A stretch of 64,000 bases of DNA from Diphasiastrum complanatum (GCA_029204225.1 CM055107.1:30469410-30533409), one strand, 5' to 3'; positions 48,401 through 56,974 are shown, counted from the stretch's first letter. Numbers and translations: made by a program. Notes: generated from the sequence alone by a model not told the origin.

Positions 48401-51400
48401 TATAGTATCGATTCTAGATTGAATCCGTAATGTCTATAGATGAAGGACTTGGTTTTGAATGAGAATTGATAGGATATTTTGTCTTCTAAGCATTGTTAAG
48501 AAATCTAGTTAGAAGATGTATGGGAAATTTTTTAGAACCAATTCTTGTATGAATAGGAAGTCACTAATTATGAATCAGATAGGTTGGTATTTAGTGATCC
48601 TATTACAAGAAAGGGTTATTTAGGTGGTTCCTTGTTGGTTTGATCAACTTGAGATAGTGAGAATTAAGAGTTGATGCAAACAAAGAAAATTTTGGCTAAT
48701 GATATATTTTTTTGGGAATAAATCTCTGATTGAGATTCTGGTTATTCCGGTAAAGACTATAGTGTAAGCGTTTGAGTTGTTGGACGAGTCTACAAGATAT
48801 CATTATCTGTTGATATTGTAGATAAGTTGTATCGATTGTAAGTCATAGCCATTATGAATTATTTTATCATTCAGGTAATGGGTGATTTACATAAGATATG
48901 TAGGAACTTTGGTTCTAATTATTTTTTGTTTAAAAATAAAATTATCCTGAAAACTCAGTTGGAGTTGGATAATTGGTGGAACCAAAAGCCCAGGGCTTTA
49001 GTAATGAGGTTAATTAATCTTAAGTTATTAGTGTATTGCCTTGACTTTGAAATGACATGTTGAGCCATGTCAAGAGTGAAGAATTTTGAGACTACAGTTC
49101 CTTATTGACATCGTAAGGAGATTAGATTCGCATAAATCCGGAACTTTCCTAGTGTAAAGGATTTTTGTGGAGCAACTCTCATGTCTTTAAGAATAGTTGC
49201 ATTCACGTTCTCTTATTTTCAAATATAGAATAAGAATCTGGTAATAACGTGAGCGGTGTAAAGATTTGATGTTCTGTGCATCAGTCTCCTGATGGCAATC
49301 TCATTGGATAAGGTATCTTCCATTGATTGAGTTTGCTTGTAACAGTAGTAAGCATTACTGGGAGTCTATCTTATGTATAGATTTTAGCCTAGATCTCCGG
49401 TAACGGTTGAAACTGAGTCGATTAAAGTTCAGAAAGTGGCGGATTTCTTGCGAGAAATGTAGGAAATGCTACAGTTAGCACGTGAAAATGTTCTATGTGC
49501 CCAAGATTGGGTAAGACATTTTGCTAATCTGAAAAGATCGCCTCGGGAGTCTCAAGTTGGGAATTGGGTGTATCTTAGAATTCCGAAGGATTCTAAGGTA
49601 ATCTGCACTGGGAAGCATTACAATTTGTTTGCTGGTGTTCTAGGAAGCTCTATCTCGGTTGGGAGTCCTGGGGGACGTTATACTAACCCTGAACCCTATC
49701 AAGCCAAACCCTAAACCTCCAGAAAAGGCCCTCCATAATGCGAAAAACCTGCTTTTTTGCTCTAAAAATTAAAGTGAATGAAAACCCTAACCTTCTCTCT
49801 CTAGATAGGCTGGTACAGTCTCTCTCTAGGCTGTCACAATCCCTCTCTATGATCCGAAATCAAATGCTAAAAAACTTGCTTTTTGACCAAAAAAACACAC
49901 CTACAACTAAACCCTAATTCTCTCTCTCTACAGAGGCCGCTACATTTTCTCTCTACCCTGCCCTATTCTCTCTCATCAATCTGAGCAGCAATGGTCGAAG
50001 ATCCAAAGCGCCCTCTCTCTCAATCTCTACTAGAAAAAATGTGAAATGAGGACCAAAAACGAGTTGGGAGGTTGTTCATATCTGGGAAAGTGTGTGGTTG
50101 TAGTCTTAGATGATATTCTCATCTATAGTAGGACACTTAAGGAGCATTTGAGTCATCTTAAGACTGTCTTAGATATTCTCAGACCAGAGAAACTGTATGC
50201 TAAAGAATCTAAATGTGAGTTCTCTAAGCATGAGTTATTGTACCTCGGTCATAAGCACTGATCATGATACCTTGAGGTATTTCTACAAACAACCCAATCT
50301 CAGAGGTTGATAGGAGAGATGGTCTAAACTTATGCAGGAATTTCAGATGGAAATTCGGTATAAGAAGGGGGTACAAAATTGTGTCGCTAATGCATTGTCT
50401 CGAATGGTGTATCAATGTCATCTATGGTCATTGAAAATGACCTATTAGTTGAGATAAAGAGGGCTCAACTAGAGGATCCTTAGTGTAAGAAAATGAAGCT
50501 TGCGGTGAGTCATGGGCATGCAGTCTCAGGAGGAAAGCTCTATTCCCTTTGCTCGCACTTATCTTAAGGATACCATCGAGGATGGTTTTGTTAAGAGAAA
50601 TAGCAGGTTTCTCATTCCGGCATGTGAGGAGTTTCATAAGAAAATCTTGCATTCTTGTCATTGTAGCCCTAGTGCAGGTCATCTTGGTGCGGATAGGACC
50701 TGTGGGCTGATCTGACATAATTTTTGATGGCCTAAGATTCACAAAGATTTCCATAGTTATGTGACACATTGTTTTGAATGTCAAATTAACAAAGCCGAAA
50801 CAATTAAAGTTCCTGGATTGAGGCACCCTTCCTATTCCAAAGGGGAGATGGGAGAGTGTTTCGATGGACTTTATTATACACTTACCTCATACGCGACTTC
50901 AACATAATGTCATAATGGTTGTGGTTGACAGACTCACAAAAATGGTTCATTTCATACCAACACATAAAAAGATAGGCGCACATGGGGTAGCTAATCTATT
51001 CATACGTTTTGGCCTCACACTTCTGTTGTTGTAACTATTGGGATCAGCTACTTGCATGTTTTTCATCTTCAAAATTATAGGTCAATATCATAAATGCCTT
51101 CATATGGTCATTTGGAGAGTTATGAGTTGCCTTCTAACAATCTATCTTGAAATTGTAACTTAACAACATTAACTGCCTCGATAGTTCTGAAGTTGATAGA
51201 TGAGATAAAAGTCTGAAGGCATACCAGTAAGTACTTGTACATATCTCCTCCTTAACAACTAGTTAATTTTCTTTCATTTCCAACAATGACCTAAACTTTC
51301 TTTTGTAAGTCCTTCTGTAAGCATGTCTGCCACTTGATTATGTGGAACAGACAAGTTCCACTTCTCTCACTTGTAGCTTTTCTTAAATGAAGGTATAGTG

Positions 51401-52194
51401 AACATCAACATGTCTAGTTTGAGCATGAAATGACAGGTTCTTAGAAATATGAGTGCAACTTTGATTATGGATTTCAGTGCCCACTACATAAGAGATATCC
51501 AATCTAGTTATAATAGCAAATAGGAGGCTGCTAATCAAACATCTGAAAACAACCTCATTCACTTTAATTTCAGCATCAGAATTTTACCATTATTTATTTG
51601 ATTCAACCAGAATATTTTACTGGTTTTATTATATCCATGCAATACTATATTCTTGTCTCCACACTTCAATGCCTAAGCAATAGGTGTTGGAGGTATGATT
51701 TCACATCCATATCAACAACATTATGACTTCGTTAAAGTTATCTTCAAAGTGCCACTTCAGCAGGTGACATGCTATATTAGTTTGGTAACTTGTTATCCTT
51801 TTTTTTTTAAGTACATCATATTATTTTGGGTTTGTTTCATGTCCTTCACTTTTGGTTTCAAAAGATCAATGGAGGTTCTCTTTTCTATCATTTCTGTGAC
51901 GGATTTTTTGAGCTTGCGTTCAGGACTCGTATTCGCAATAGATGGTGAAACATATACTGATATCTTCCTTTTGATGGTGTTGCAGTAGTATGGAATCCAT
52001 GGGACAAAAAAGCAAGAGCCTTGCCAGATTTTGGTGATGAGGAATACAAGGATATGGTGTGCGTAGGAGCAGCAGTCCTTGAGAAGCCAATTACTCTAAA
52101 GCCTTCTGAAGAATGGAAAGGACGCCAAGCATTAAGCCATGTTCCTTCGAGCTATTTTAGCGGCCGTTTGGACCCTGTGAAAGTTCTTGGCTGA
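20889..52194 (+). CDS. Glucose-6-phosphate 1-epimerase (apospory-associated protein C-like)
   Basis: Interconverts the alpha and beta anomers of glucose 6-phosphate; plant members of this aldose-1-epimerase-fold family are mostly cytosolic, and no transit peptide is seen here. Eight exons join in phase with GT-AG ends: 20889-20996, 42530-42604, 42981-43037, 43125-43288, 43581-43715, 44518-44620, 44754-44853 and 51986-52194, totalling 951 nt or 316 aa, the usual family length. Family landmarks in order: [64 protein letters not shown] (catalytic His expected here), [41 protein letters not shown]. The catalytic Glu of the yeast homologue, as I recall it, falls in a CxE motif; this gene has CVG (GGA codon). 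The start is the first ATG after an in-frame TAG at 20838. A 13-codon upstream ORF begins in the same frame at 20799. Introns 1 and 7 carry the window's main TE clusters. Confidence 0.9.
21300..21409 (+). mobile_element. Left end of an outer hAT-like element, ending in (TA)n
   Basis: Starts CATAGATGCACTGCGTTTC and carries an array of CGTTTCTGAAACG-like palindromes, then A/T-runs and about 37 bp of TA. The next element (21410-26536) is inserted in this TA tract. Its continuation, GGCAATATGGGTATCAGATG and following sequence, is at 26554-26636. The right terminus was not found. Confidence 0.55.
21410..21500 (+). repeat. Left terminal inverted repeat with GAATCG array
   Basis: At least six GAATCG/CGATTC hexamers in alternating orientation follow the terminal CATAGTTGCA. 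Such subterminal arrays are usual transposase-binding regions in hAT elements (inference for this one). Confidence 0.8.
22030..25579 (-). CDS. hAT transposase, six exons, one in-frame stop
   Basis: Cuts and reinserts its element. Exons 25579-24582, 24489-24144, 24046-23640, 23541-23372, 23262-22925 and 22806-22030 join in phase (3036 nt, about 1011 aa). Domains in order: BED-type zinc finger ([20 protein letters not shown], from about residue 32); a Gly/Ala/Ser-rich linker with tandem [13 protein letters not shown]-type repeats; a DUF659-like catalytic region with LSDGWTD and [13 protein letters not shown] (two expected Asp residues); the hAT C-terminal dimerisation region with [13 protein letters not shown]; then an acidic segment and an RGRGRGRG-rich tail. 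A TGA at 23906-23908 interrupts exon 3 where CGA (Arg) would fit, so the copy is probably inactive or recently disabled. Base composition is distinctly more GC-rich than the flanks, and the host gene lies on the opposite strand. Confidence 0.85.
26455..26536 (-). repeat. Right terminal inverted repeat with GAATCG array
   Basis: Reverse-complement counterpart of the left end, terminating TGCAACTATG at 26536; a T16 run lies just inside. Confidence 0.8.
26554..26640 (+). mobile_element. Continuation of the outer hAT-like element
   Basis: GGGCAATATGGGTATCAGAT and GTGTAGTTTGTCGACTGTT match 21533-21606, the corresponding subterminal region inside the inner element. The match stops where copia sequence begins near 26640. 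Confidence 0.5.
26634..29661 (-). mobile_element. Degenerate Ty1/copia body without LTRs
   Basis: Reading down the minus strand: Gag (29661-29113, [19 protein letters not shown]..., [20 protein letters not shown]), CCHC knuckle [14 protein letters not shown] near 28900, protease motif [12 protein letters not shown], integrase zinc finger (H...HLNF...[10 protein letters not shown]), integrase core with [20 protein letters not shown] and [11 protein letters not shown], integrase C-terminus [16 protein letters not shown], a Gln-rich linker with repeated GQQGPS, and RT start [12 protein letters not shown]. After DLPHG the RT jumps to [15 protein letters not shown], so most of RT is deleted and RNase H is absent. 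The protease reads D-N-G instead of D-S/T-G. Frameshifts occur at about 27680-27890 and 28800-29110. No LTR, primer site or polypurine tract bounds the body. Confidence 0.85.
29719..30550 (-). mobile_element. Second copia integrase fragment, head-to-tail with the first
   Basis: [40 protein letters not shown] and VDHVHFDE-like text ([10 protein letters not shown]) are close to the first copy. They extend through the same GQQGP linker and end in [12 protein letters not shown]. Copy 1 Gag begins 58 bp further down the same strand with no LTR between them. The upstream edge is cut by the LTR starting at 30551, within the integrase sequence preceding MTTPYTPQ. Confidence 0.8.
30551..31546 (+). mobile_element. 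LTR of a plus-strand retroelement, about 1 kb
   Basis: Bounded by TGTAGAATTC at 30551 and CACCTACA at 31546 (terminal TGTAG/CTACA inverted repeat). A tRNA-Met-type primer site, TGGTATCAAAGC, follows at 31549. The left boundary coincides with the break in copia integrase. The interior has a possible promoter (TATAAATATGG near 31284). No partner LTR was found in the window. Confidence 0.55.
31549..31560 (+). other. Primer-binding site
   Basis: TGGTATCAAAGC, one base off the initiator-tRNA-Met complement TGGTATCAGAGC used by most plant LTR retroelements, 2 bp after the LTR end. Confidence 0.6.
31879..32345 (+). mobile_element. Copia-type Gag fragment after the LTR
   Basis: Plus-strand frames with stops: [38 protein letters not shown], then [20 protein letters not shown] and [13 protein letters not shown], matching copia Gag. 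It gives way to gypsy RT at about 32455, so the element is chimeric or was broken by deletion. Confidence 0.6.
32994..33307. mobile_element. 314-bp hAT-like MITE with 8-bp target duplication
   Basis: Flanked by TCTCAGAT at 32986-32993 and 33308-33315. The right end (reverse complement) reads CATAGATGCACCAGCGATTC, the left end TTTAGTTGCAGCAAATCG, followed by GATTC/GAATCG motifs as in the hAT element at 21410. It also contains GATACCCATATTGCC, the reverse complement of the subterminal motif of that family. Removing it and one duplication restores the gypsy frame [11 protein letters not shown]. Confidence 0.85.
33480..33705. mobile_element. Possible second MITE in gypsy integrase zinc-finger region
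   Basis: AAGTTGCATCAGAATGGCGT with CGTTCTGGA/TCCGGAACG palindromes on the left faces CGTTCTAGAACATTTCAG in inverted orientation on the right. It lies where the gypsy H2C2 text should be. No clear target duplication was seen, so the limits are approximate. Confidence 0.35.
34958..35259. mobile_element. Possible solo or 3' LTR, about 300 bp
   Basis: TGTTGGACGATCCTC at the left and GAGGATCTAACA at the right form an imperfect terminal inverted repeat with TG...CA ends, shortly after the gypsy chromodomain. No matching partner or flanking 5-bp duplication was found. Confidence 0.3.
35260..36487. other. Intron sequence with no identifiable element
   Basis: AT-rich; short ORFs only. Ends at the target duplication GTTTAAGG (36488-36495). 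Confidence 0.4.
36600..36766 (-). repeat. Truncated 3' LTR of the gypsy element
   Basis: Matches the first 167 bp (plus orientation) of the LTR at 40671 with a few substitutions, then breaks at CGGGAC into gypsy coding sequence. Confidence 0.85.
36657..37775 (-). CDS. Gypsy RT fused in frame to integrase C-terminal/chromodomain remnant
   Basis: 372 aa. RT motifs are intact: [73 protein letters not shown] (the F-L-D-D catalytic box), and AYLGHIIS. After [20 protein letters not shown] the protein jumps to [14 protein letters not shown]-type text ([20 protein letters not shown]) and [14 protein letters not shown] of the integrase C-terminal region. RNase H, the zinc finger and the DDE core are missing, yet the frame stays open across the junction. 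The ORF runs into the truncated LTR at its C-terminus, which is therefore not native. Confidence 0.8.
   Translation of the reverse strand: MVKKKEGSMRLCVDYRALNKVTIKNKYPMPRADELFDQLDGAKFFSKIDLRSGYHQVRIKSKDVSKTAFRTRHGLKVMPFGLTNAPATFMTLMNSVLRPYLGNFVVVFLDDILVYSKTRKEHLKHLRKVFRLLRKHKLYAKQSKCEFFVEEVAYLGHIISSDGIKMDPNKVKAILSWLRPQNILELQIFLGLARYYRRFVKEYAQIAVLTQGFKSKQYSIQDEYLLCRDRVCVPNSEDSKALKSGVCAKLSPRYCGPFTISRRLGEVTYELELPHSSKVFPVFHVSQLRKALTRSDNLVGDSVLVLPLDPQQPPHEPEEILDSRETQTRHTLYREYRPDVQSATSVTRDRHLAVACYRSSHWARRGLLYIRE
37809..38612 (-). CDS. Gypsy protease and N-terminal RT segment
   Basis: 267 aa. Aspartic protease motif reads [13 protein letters not shown] (usually D-S-G in this position), then [14 protein letters not shown]. 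It continues with the pre-RT region [17 protein letters not shown] and [19 protein letters not shown]. It ends in a stop just before the RT frame at 37775, so protease and RT are split by a frameshift or stop. Confidence 0.8.
   Translation of the reverse strand: MYHEDHEHCCQLTSAMLARPFSFGPHDLVRMHGKVGNQSVSVIVDDGATHNFINYTLVKKLKLPEVPSQHRYIVSLAKGEDKKIWETMVSNLNLGIQGYQDEINFQIMHLDRTNIVLGRDWLYSLGPSLHRNYQENTLSFQHKGREIQLHGEHDVPNRPMVCSSELCQLIGDEDHQVFLCDVQFIPEVSISSSIQQKISKLETLLSKFKDVFPEDLPHGLPPSIEVDHVINLVPGTAPVSKPPYRVSRTEDEEITRQLTDYLGKGQI
38648..39782 (-). pseudogene. Gypsy Gag, interrupted
   Basis: Two open segments (39782-39327 and 39133-38648). The first starts [20 protein letters not shown] and is acidic. 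The second holds the Gag C-terminus and a CCHC knuckle ([17 protein letters not shown]). The link between them (39326-39134) is out of frame. No Gag start other than the ATG at 39782 is apparent. Confidence 0.7.
40671..41026 (-). repeat. 5' LTR of the gypsy element
   Basis: 356 bp with TG...CA ends, adjacent to a primer-binding site at 40658-40669; its outer side is CCCTC. Confidence 0.8.
41027..41960 (+). mobile_element. LINE-like segment with ORF1, ending at AATAAA
   Basis: Starts CCTCCCAACTTGATATTGG, a start shared with an inverted copy at 49.66-50.08 kb. ORF 41076-41663 (195 aa) has an acidic region ([16 protein letters not shown]), a coiled coil ([20 protein letters not shown]), and a fold with [34 protein letters not shown] and [11 protein letters not shown]. 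This is the arrangement of ORF1 proteins of plant non-LTR elements (pattern recall). The 3' part has a small GCCTTTTGGC hairpin and TTAATAAAGC followed by (TTTC)n. No endonuclease or RT is present, so it is internally deleted or non-autonomous. Confidence 0.45.
45683..46880 (+). mobile_element. Degenerate gypsy Gag-protease-RT start
   Basis: Frames with stops read [20 protein letters not shown], then [19 protein letters not shown] (Gag), a protease-like [11 protein letters not shown], then [80 protein letters not shown] and [14 protein letters not shown]. The RT breaks off at about 46870. Confidence 0.7.
46882..47345 (+). mobile_element. Possible LTR followed by primer-binding site
   Basis: A canonical TGGTATCAGAGC primer site is at 47333. 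The roughly 450 bp before it, from about TGTTATGTCCATGTC at 46882, may be an LTR inserted into gypsy RT, but the expected ...CA end is not clear. Confidence 0.35.
47346..49380. other. Probable retroelement leader or decayed interior; no gene
   Basis: AT-rich sequence downstream of a primer site with no ORF resembling Gag or Pol. Confidence 0.35.
49420..49660 (+). mobile_element. Gypsy integrase C-terminal fragment
   Basis: [20 protein letters not shown] and [20 protein letters not shown] match the linker before the chromodomain. It precedes RT sequence that begins at 50.08 kb, so domain order is inverted relative to an intact element and the two belong to different copies or a rearrangement. 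Confidence 0.65.
49661..50085 (-). mobile_element. Inverted copy of the LINE-like 5' region
   Basis: The reverse complement of about 50005-50085 matches 41027-41105 (TTTGGTCCTCATTTCACA, GAGAGAGAGGGCGCTTTGGA), with both copies starting at CCTCCCAAC. The rest of this copy is CT-rich (plus strand) and has no match in the window. It is inserted in gypsy RT. Confidence 0.5.
50086..51020 (+). mobile_element. Degenerate gypsy RT, RNase H and integrase
   Basis: RT end [20 protein letters not shown] and [20 protein letters not shown]; RNase H end DHDTLRYF and [20 protein letters not shown]; then [20 protein letters not shown], the zinc-finger text [14 protein letters not shown] and [13 protein letters not shown], and integrase text [14 protein letters not shown] in another frame. 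The internal RT to RNase H junction at about 50258 shows a deletion. Confidence 0.75.
51215..51480 (-). mobile_element. Copia RNase H C-terminal fragment
   Basis: The minus-strand frame reads [46 protein letters not shown], the conserved copia RNase H end, with a few stops. Confidence 0.65.
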
Positions 52195-53400
52195 AATCTC
52201 TGTTCTGGAACAAATGACCACTAGCCCTTTTTGTTCCTCTTTTTGCATCCTCGTCTTTGCGGCCAATTCCATTCGAACTCCAACCTCAAGAGGAGGAAAG
52301 CAGTTCCTAGCCAACTCAGCACCTATTGGAGGACGACCACTGGCTTTTCTTGTAGATGTATTCAAATATCATGAGAAGCCTTATTTGATGCAGCATATTA
52401 GGTAAGTAGGTGTTGACCGAAAAGCTTGCTAACAATGACTGCATCTTCCACGTTCTTTGTTCTAAAGTTTTCAACCTTGAGTTCTTGGTTCTGAGCTCAT
52501 GGCAATGATTTGCACCTGCAGAGTTTTTCTTGTTTGGAAGTCATTTGTAGCCTTAGGTTGCGTCTCTGTGGTGACGCACTGACTCTTTTTTTCCCATCAT
52601 TTGATCCGTATTACATTTTTGAAGGCAGTTATTCTCTTTTATAGGAAGTGATGTATTGATGAGGCTGAAATCCCAGATATAAACTAAATGCCTGCTCTGT
52701 CCTGTTGTGGATATGATGGCAGAACTTCATAGTTATATAAGAATATTGGTATATAAAATATATATAGCAAAAGGGTTTTTGGAAAGGATGTGAATGGAAG
52801 ATAAGGTACTCCGAGGAGTGTGTTTTGCTTTGTTTCAAACCATAGCATTGCTCATTGTACGTAAAAGTATTCAATCATAGAATGTGTTCTTGACATGTGA
52901 TAGTAGTATAAGTATCTCGTTCATATGGAAGTTTCTTTTGGTCACAATGATTTTTTAAATGTGATGTCAACTGGTACAAATGTATTTATGAAGGATTTAA
53001 AACATATATACAAAAATGTCCTAGCAACTTTTTGTTTCTCATTAAAACCATAAGCATGGAGTCTTTGAATAAGTTGGCGTTTCATCATGACTATGAACAT
53101 GTATCAATAATTTGCACTAGCGTTCTTCATTAATATGCAATATTGTGTTTTTTAAAAGTCTTTTCTATCTTAAACAAAGAATATGCTTGTGTGATGACAA
53201 TAACGAATCAATCATATATAGATTTGAAATCAGGTCCTATATTTATAGGTGCTATGTAGAAAGTGAGATGGAACCTAATCCTAATCTTAGGAGGACTAAT
53301 GATCATATTGAATTATTTTCAATTTCCTTAGTTGTTCAAAACACACATGCACCTTCATGGGACTGAGAATCCAACAATGAGAACAATAATGATAATAGCT
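52195..53400. other. 3' flank of the epimerase gene
   Basis: Presumed 3' UTR followed by AT-rich intergenic DNA. No convincing polyadenylation signal or further gene was recognised. Confidence 0.4.
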
Positions 53401-53532
53401 TCAAAAGACTTTGTGAATATGTGATTAATCTTTGTCATCATTCTATCTATTTACATTCTAATAGTGTAGATCATCAAAAAATTAAGAAGAGGAAGAACAT
53501 TAGGCTGAGAAAGAGGGTAGAGAAAAACATTC

Positions 53533-53537
<5 letters not shown>

Positions 53538-53591
<54 letters not shown>
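53538..53591. repeat. (GA)n microsatellite
   Basis: About 52 bp of GA. Confidence 0.95.
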
Positions 53592-53593
<2 letters not shown>

Positions 53594-53735
53594 TGTAGAA
53601 TGAGAGAAGGAGAGAGTACGTAGTTTTTCCAAGAGGTATGGGTCCCCAAGAAGTGTAAGAGAGAATGTGTAGAATGAGTGTGAAGGAGAGAGTACGGAGC
53701 TTCTCCAAGAGGTATGGGTCCCCAAGAGGTATAAT
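53591..53735. repeat. Tandem duplication of about 65-70 bp
   Basis: GTGTAGAATGAG...GGAGAGAGTACG...CCAAGAGGTATGGGTCCCCA occurs twice with few differences, immediately after the (GA)n tract. Confidence 0.8.
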
Positions 53736-53919
53736 AGGCAACCTTTCAAGTAATTAATAGAGGGCCTAGTCTTTATATGGATGCTAAGCTTTTAAATGGG
53801 CTTTTAAGAGGTCACGAAATTGTCATGTGTAATGAGTTTAATTTAAGATACATAATGTTTCTAATAGTTTTGTAACAATTTAAGATAGTTGTGAAGTTCT
53901 TCTGATTGCCAAGTTGCAT

Positions 53920-54246
53920 CTATTTCATTAAGATATCGCCATTGAACAAGAAAACTTGTAATATTCTTATGACGGTTACAATCTTTTTGCTATCCAAAAT
54001 TTTTTCAAGTAAAAGAACAATATACTCTTCATGAATTTCAAATACAAGATTAGCAGGATTAGGAATACATTCATCATTGACAATATATTTTTCTAACCAT
54101 GAAATGAGAAATGTAGAATAAATCTTATCCCGAGATGGTGGTAGTTCTAATCGATAAGCGAGACGAGAATATTTCTTAAGGATTTTGAAAGGACCATAAT
54201 ATTTCGGTCTTAATTTAGGAAAAACAGATTTCAGAGTTGTAAACAA
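53920..54246 (-). mobile_element. Gypsy integrase C-terminal/chromodomain fragment
   Basis: 108-aa open frame with FPKLRPKYYGPFKILKKYSR, LAYRLELPPSRDKIYSTFLI, SWLEKYIVND and ILDSKKI, typical of the gypsy integrase C-terminus leading to a chromodomain. Confidence 0.75.
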
Positions 54247-54249
54247 TGA

Positions 54250-55490
54250 GATGTGACAAACGATGTGACAAACAACATGACTAGGTCACCTTTTTCAAAT
54301 TCAACGTGTCCATGATGTTTATTAGTCGTTTTTTTTTGTCATGTGCCAAGCAAATAGCAATAATATTGGAATTAAAGCTAGAAGCAAGCGAAATAGAAAA
54401 CATTCAAGATAACATATCCATAAGAAGCAAAAGACATGAGGATCTTCATGAAATCACATTAGAAATGAGCAAATGATTATAAGGGAATTGAAAAGGCATA
54501 TGAGATCTAGCAATGGAAATCCCAAGGCTCACATTCACAAAGGAGGAAGAGGAGATGAAGCTTTTAGTTCTCTCTATGGTAAATGAGCCAAAAGATTTTC
54601 AAAATAATGTCTCTGGTCTACTTATAGACAATCTCTCAACTTAACTAAACATAACTATTTGGAAAGGTAGCCCAACTCTTGTCTACTTATAGACAGTTCC
54701 TTAATTGAATATGACTATCTTGAAAGATAGTTAACCATTGTTAAGTCTACTTTGGGCCCTTTAGTACTTTGGAGGGCCTAAAGAGTAAACCAGCCACAAT
54801 ATTTTCCTTTGTTTGCTTCTTCGACATCATACCATCTTGGATGATCTATCTGATTCTTTTGGATTCATGTTTTTGCCTTGCATTTGGTTCTTCTAGCTTG
54901 GAACTTATTTTATGTTGGTGAATGACCACTCTGTTGTTCAATCCAAATACTTCTATAATAAATATCAGTTTGGCGTTTGGGATATTGAGATTTTACATGG
55001 AAAAAAAATTGGAGTAGAGGAGATATTTGCAAAGAATAATGATGTCTTCCTCAATGTTTTTCCATAGAGTCCTTCATAAAAGGCAAAGTCACGTTCATAA
55101 ATATCGTTATTCCTAATGTATTGAACTACAAACTGAAAACTTCAAATTTTACCTCTTTAAACACTTGTTCTATCTCGATACTCACGTTTTTTAGGCCTCT
55201 CTCCAAATGAGATAGCTAATCCACAAAAAACAAAATGGCCACAATTATTTACGTAGTATCTAAAATGTGGTTTTTTCCTTAAAAAAAACTTTTTTTTAGG
55301 AGTCTCAAACTTCGACGGACAAAACTAGAAAATTCTTTATCTCATCGTTGTGATCGTCTGGAGTATATACACTTATGTATCTTAATTCTTGCTTGTTTAA
55401 ACACTCAAAAACAATGTTTTTCTTCCAAAATGCTTGTCGAACCGTTCTCAATAACTGCTTAAACTCCTTCCACATGTCATAACACCAAAA
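54250..55490. other. No supported gene
   Basis: AT-rich sequence, perhaps remains of the gypsy element ending at 54246; no motif or splice structure could be supported. Confidence 0.4.
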
Positions 55491-56225
55491 AATATGGAAT
55501 GCCATTTGACTGTGGATGCAATGGTTGAAGTTGAAGAGACTCAAAATTCTATATCTATTGGCACTATTAAAATAACAGAAACAGATGTTGCTAATGATAT
55601 TGAGAATGAGGTCGTTGAGGGAAGCAAAAAATCACGTAAGAAATTGGTTGCGGTGGATGAAATTGGAAATTTATCCATCTCATTTCATTTGGACATGCTC
55701 TTTGTGACAATGGCACGTTTGAGAGTGCAGAGACACACACCACCACCTTTGATTCCTTTGTGCAGGATATAATCTCACAAAGGTATGTGAACAGTTGGAC
55801 AACCGGAGAGGCTTCGTATGAAGCGGATATATAGGAGGATGGCTACTTAATGGAAAAGGGTGACTTCATACTATCCATGGCCACTTCTTCTGGGCAAAGC
55901 ATTTTCGTGAGGGATCACATGAAAGTGCTTTGGGATCCAATATGGGAGCATTTGAGTGCAGAATATGATGAGATGGCTTCACGTGATCCATGTTGGAGTG
56001 ACATGCAGGGACACATGTTTATATGTTGGGATGGAAACCATCATGTTGTTGGATGGATGGAGGCTATCAATGAGGAGTTTGCATGTGATAAGAGCAAACA
56101 TGTGCTTGTGAGAGCAAGCTTCATCCAACTTGACGCTGAATGTCGCATGGAATTCAATTGCATCCATGGATCGGGTGATCAGGTTGTAATGTTTTCTTGG
56201 GCTCAACTTTCTTGATATTGGTTTT

Positions 56226-56962
56226 TGTGAAGAATTGAAAAAGATTATCTATGTTAGATATAGGGGTCTTATGTTTTTTACATCAAGCATCTAGGTGTAG
56301 GATGTTGATAGGAATAAATTTGGCATAGATGGCAAATTATGCATTTCCACTTGTAATGCCACTATTGAGCCAAAATAGAGTAAGAGGCTAAACACTTGCT
56401 AATTAGAGTGTAGACAAGTGTAAAGTTTTTGTTTGATGAATTCCAAGAGGTCCAATAGGATTTAGAGGTGGAACCTTGTGAGGTCCAATAGGAAATTGAG
56501 GTGTGCTTGAATATAGTCCAATAGAATTAAGAGGTGCATAGATCAATGATCCAATAGGATCAAGAGGTGACAAAATATGGTCCAATCATAGTTAAGCATA
56601 GTGGTAGCTCGTGGACCTACTAGTATCATTGTACTCCTCATTTTGAATGTAATTGATTTGGTGATTTCATGGATTTTGTGAGTTATTGGATTTCTAGCTT
56701 TCTCTCTCTACCCGAGAGCTCATGATGCATTTTCTCTCTCTACCCGAGGAGAGCAGCTTGTTTTTACTTAGATTATTTTTTGAATACTTCCCACACGTGT
56801 GAGTGAGAGTTGAAAGTGATTGAATGCATGTAGTAGTGTGTTTTTGCCATAGGATTCAAGATTGATCTTGAATCTCAATCTAGTCTTGATCTTGGTGCAT
56901 CTACACACCTTAGGAGATCACAAGTACATGTAGTGGACAGTCCACACGTGTGAAATTCAACA
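56226..56962 (+). repeat. 5' LTR of the copia element
   Basis: Starts TGTGAAGAATTG and ends CACACGTGTGAAATTCAACA. Contains about six TCCAATAG-centred subrepeats spaced 30-45 bp apart (56450-56590), and a promoter/leader region follows. Confidence 0.92.
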
Positions 56963-56974
56963 TGGTATCAGAGC
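56963..56974 (+). other. Primer-binding site of the copia element
   Basis: TGGTATCAGAGC, complementary to initiator tRNA-Met, directly after the LTR. Confidence 0.9.

Larger units (their letters stand above)
44854..51985 (+). other. Intron 7 of the epimerase gene (7.1 kb), TE-filled
   Basis: Donor GCAG|GTTAGTG and acceptor GTTGCAG|TAGTATGG split a Val codon (phase 1). The contents are gypsy, copia and LINE-like pieces described below. The first 0.8 kb and about 47.35-49.4 kb hold no identifiable coding remnant. Confidence 0.85.

Noticed and set aside
49685-49925. AACCCTAAACC-like strings suggestive of telomere repeat
   Set aside because: Only isolated, imperfect CCCTAAA units in a CT-rich LINE-like segment; no array.
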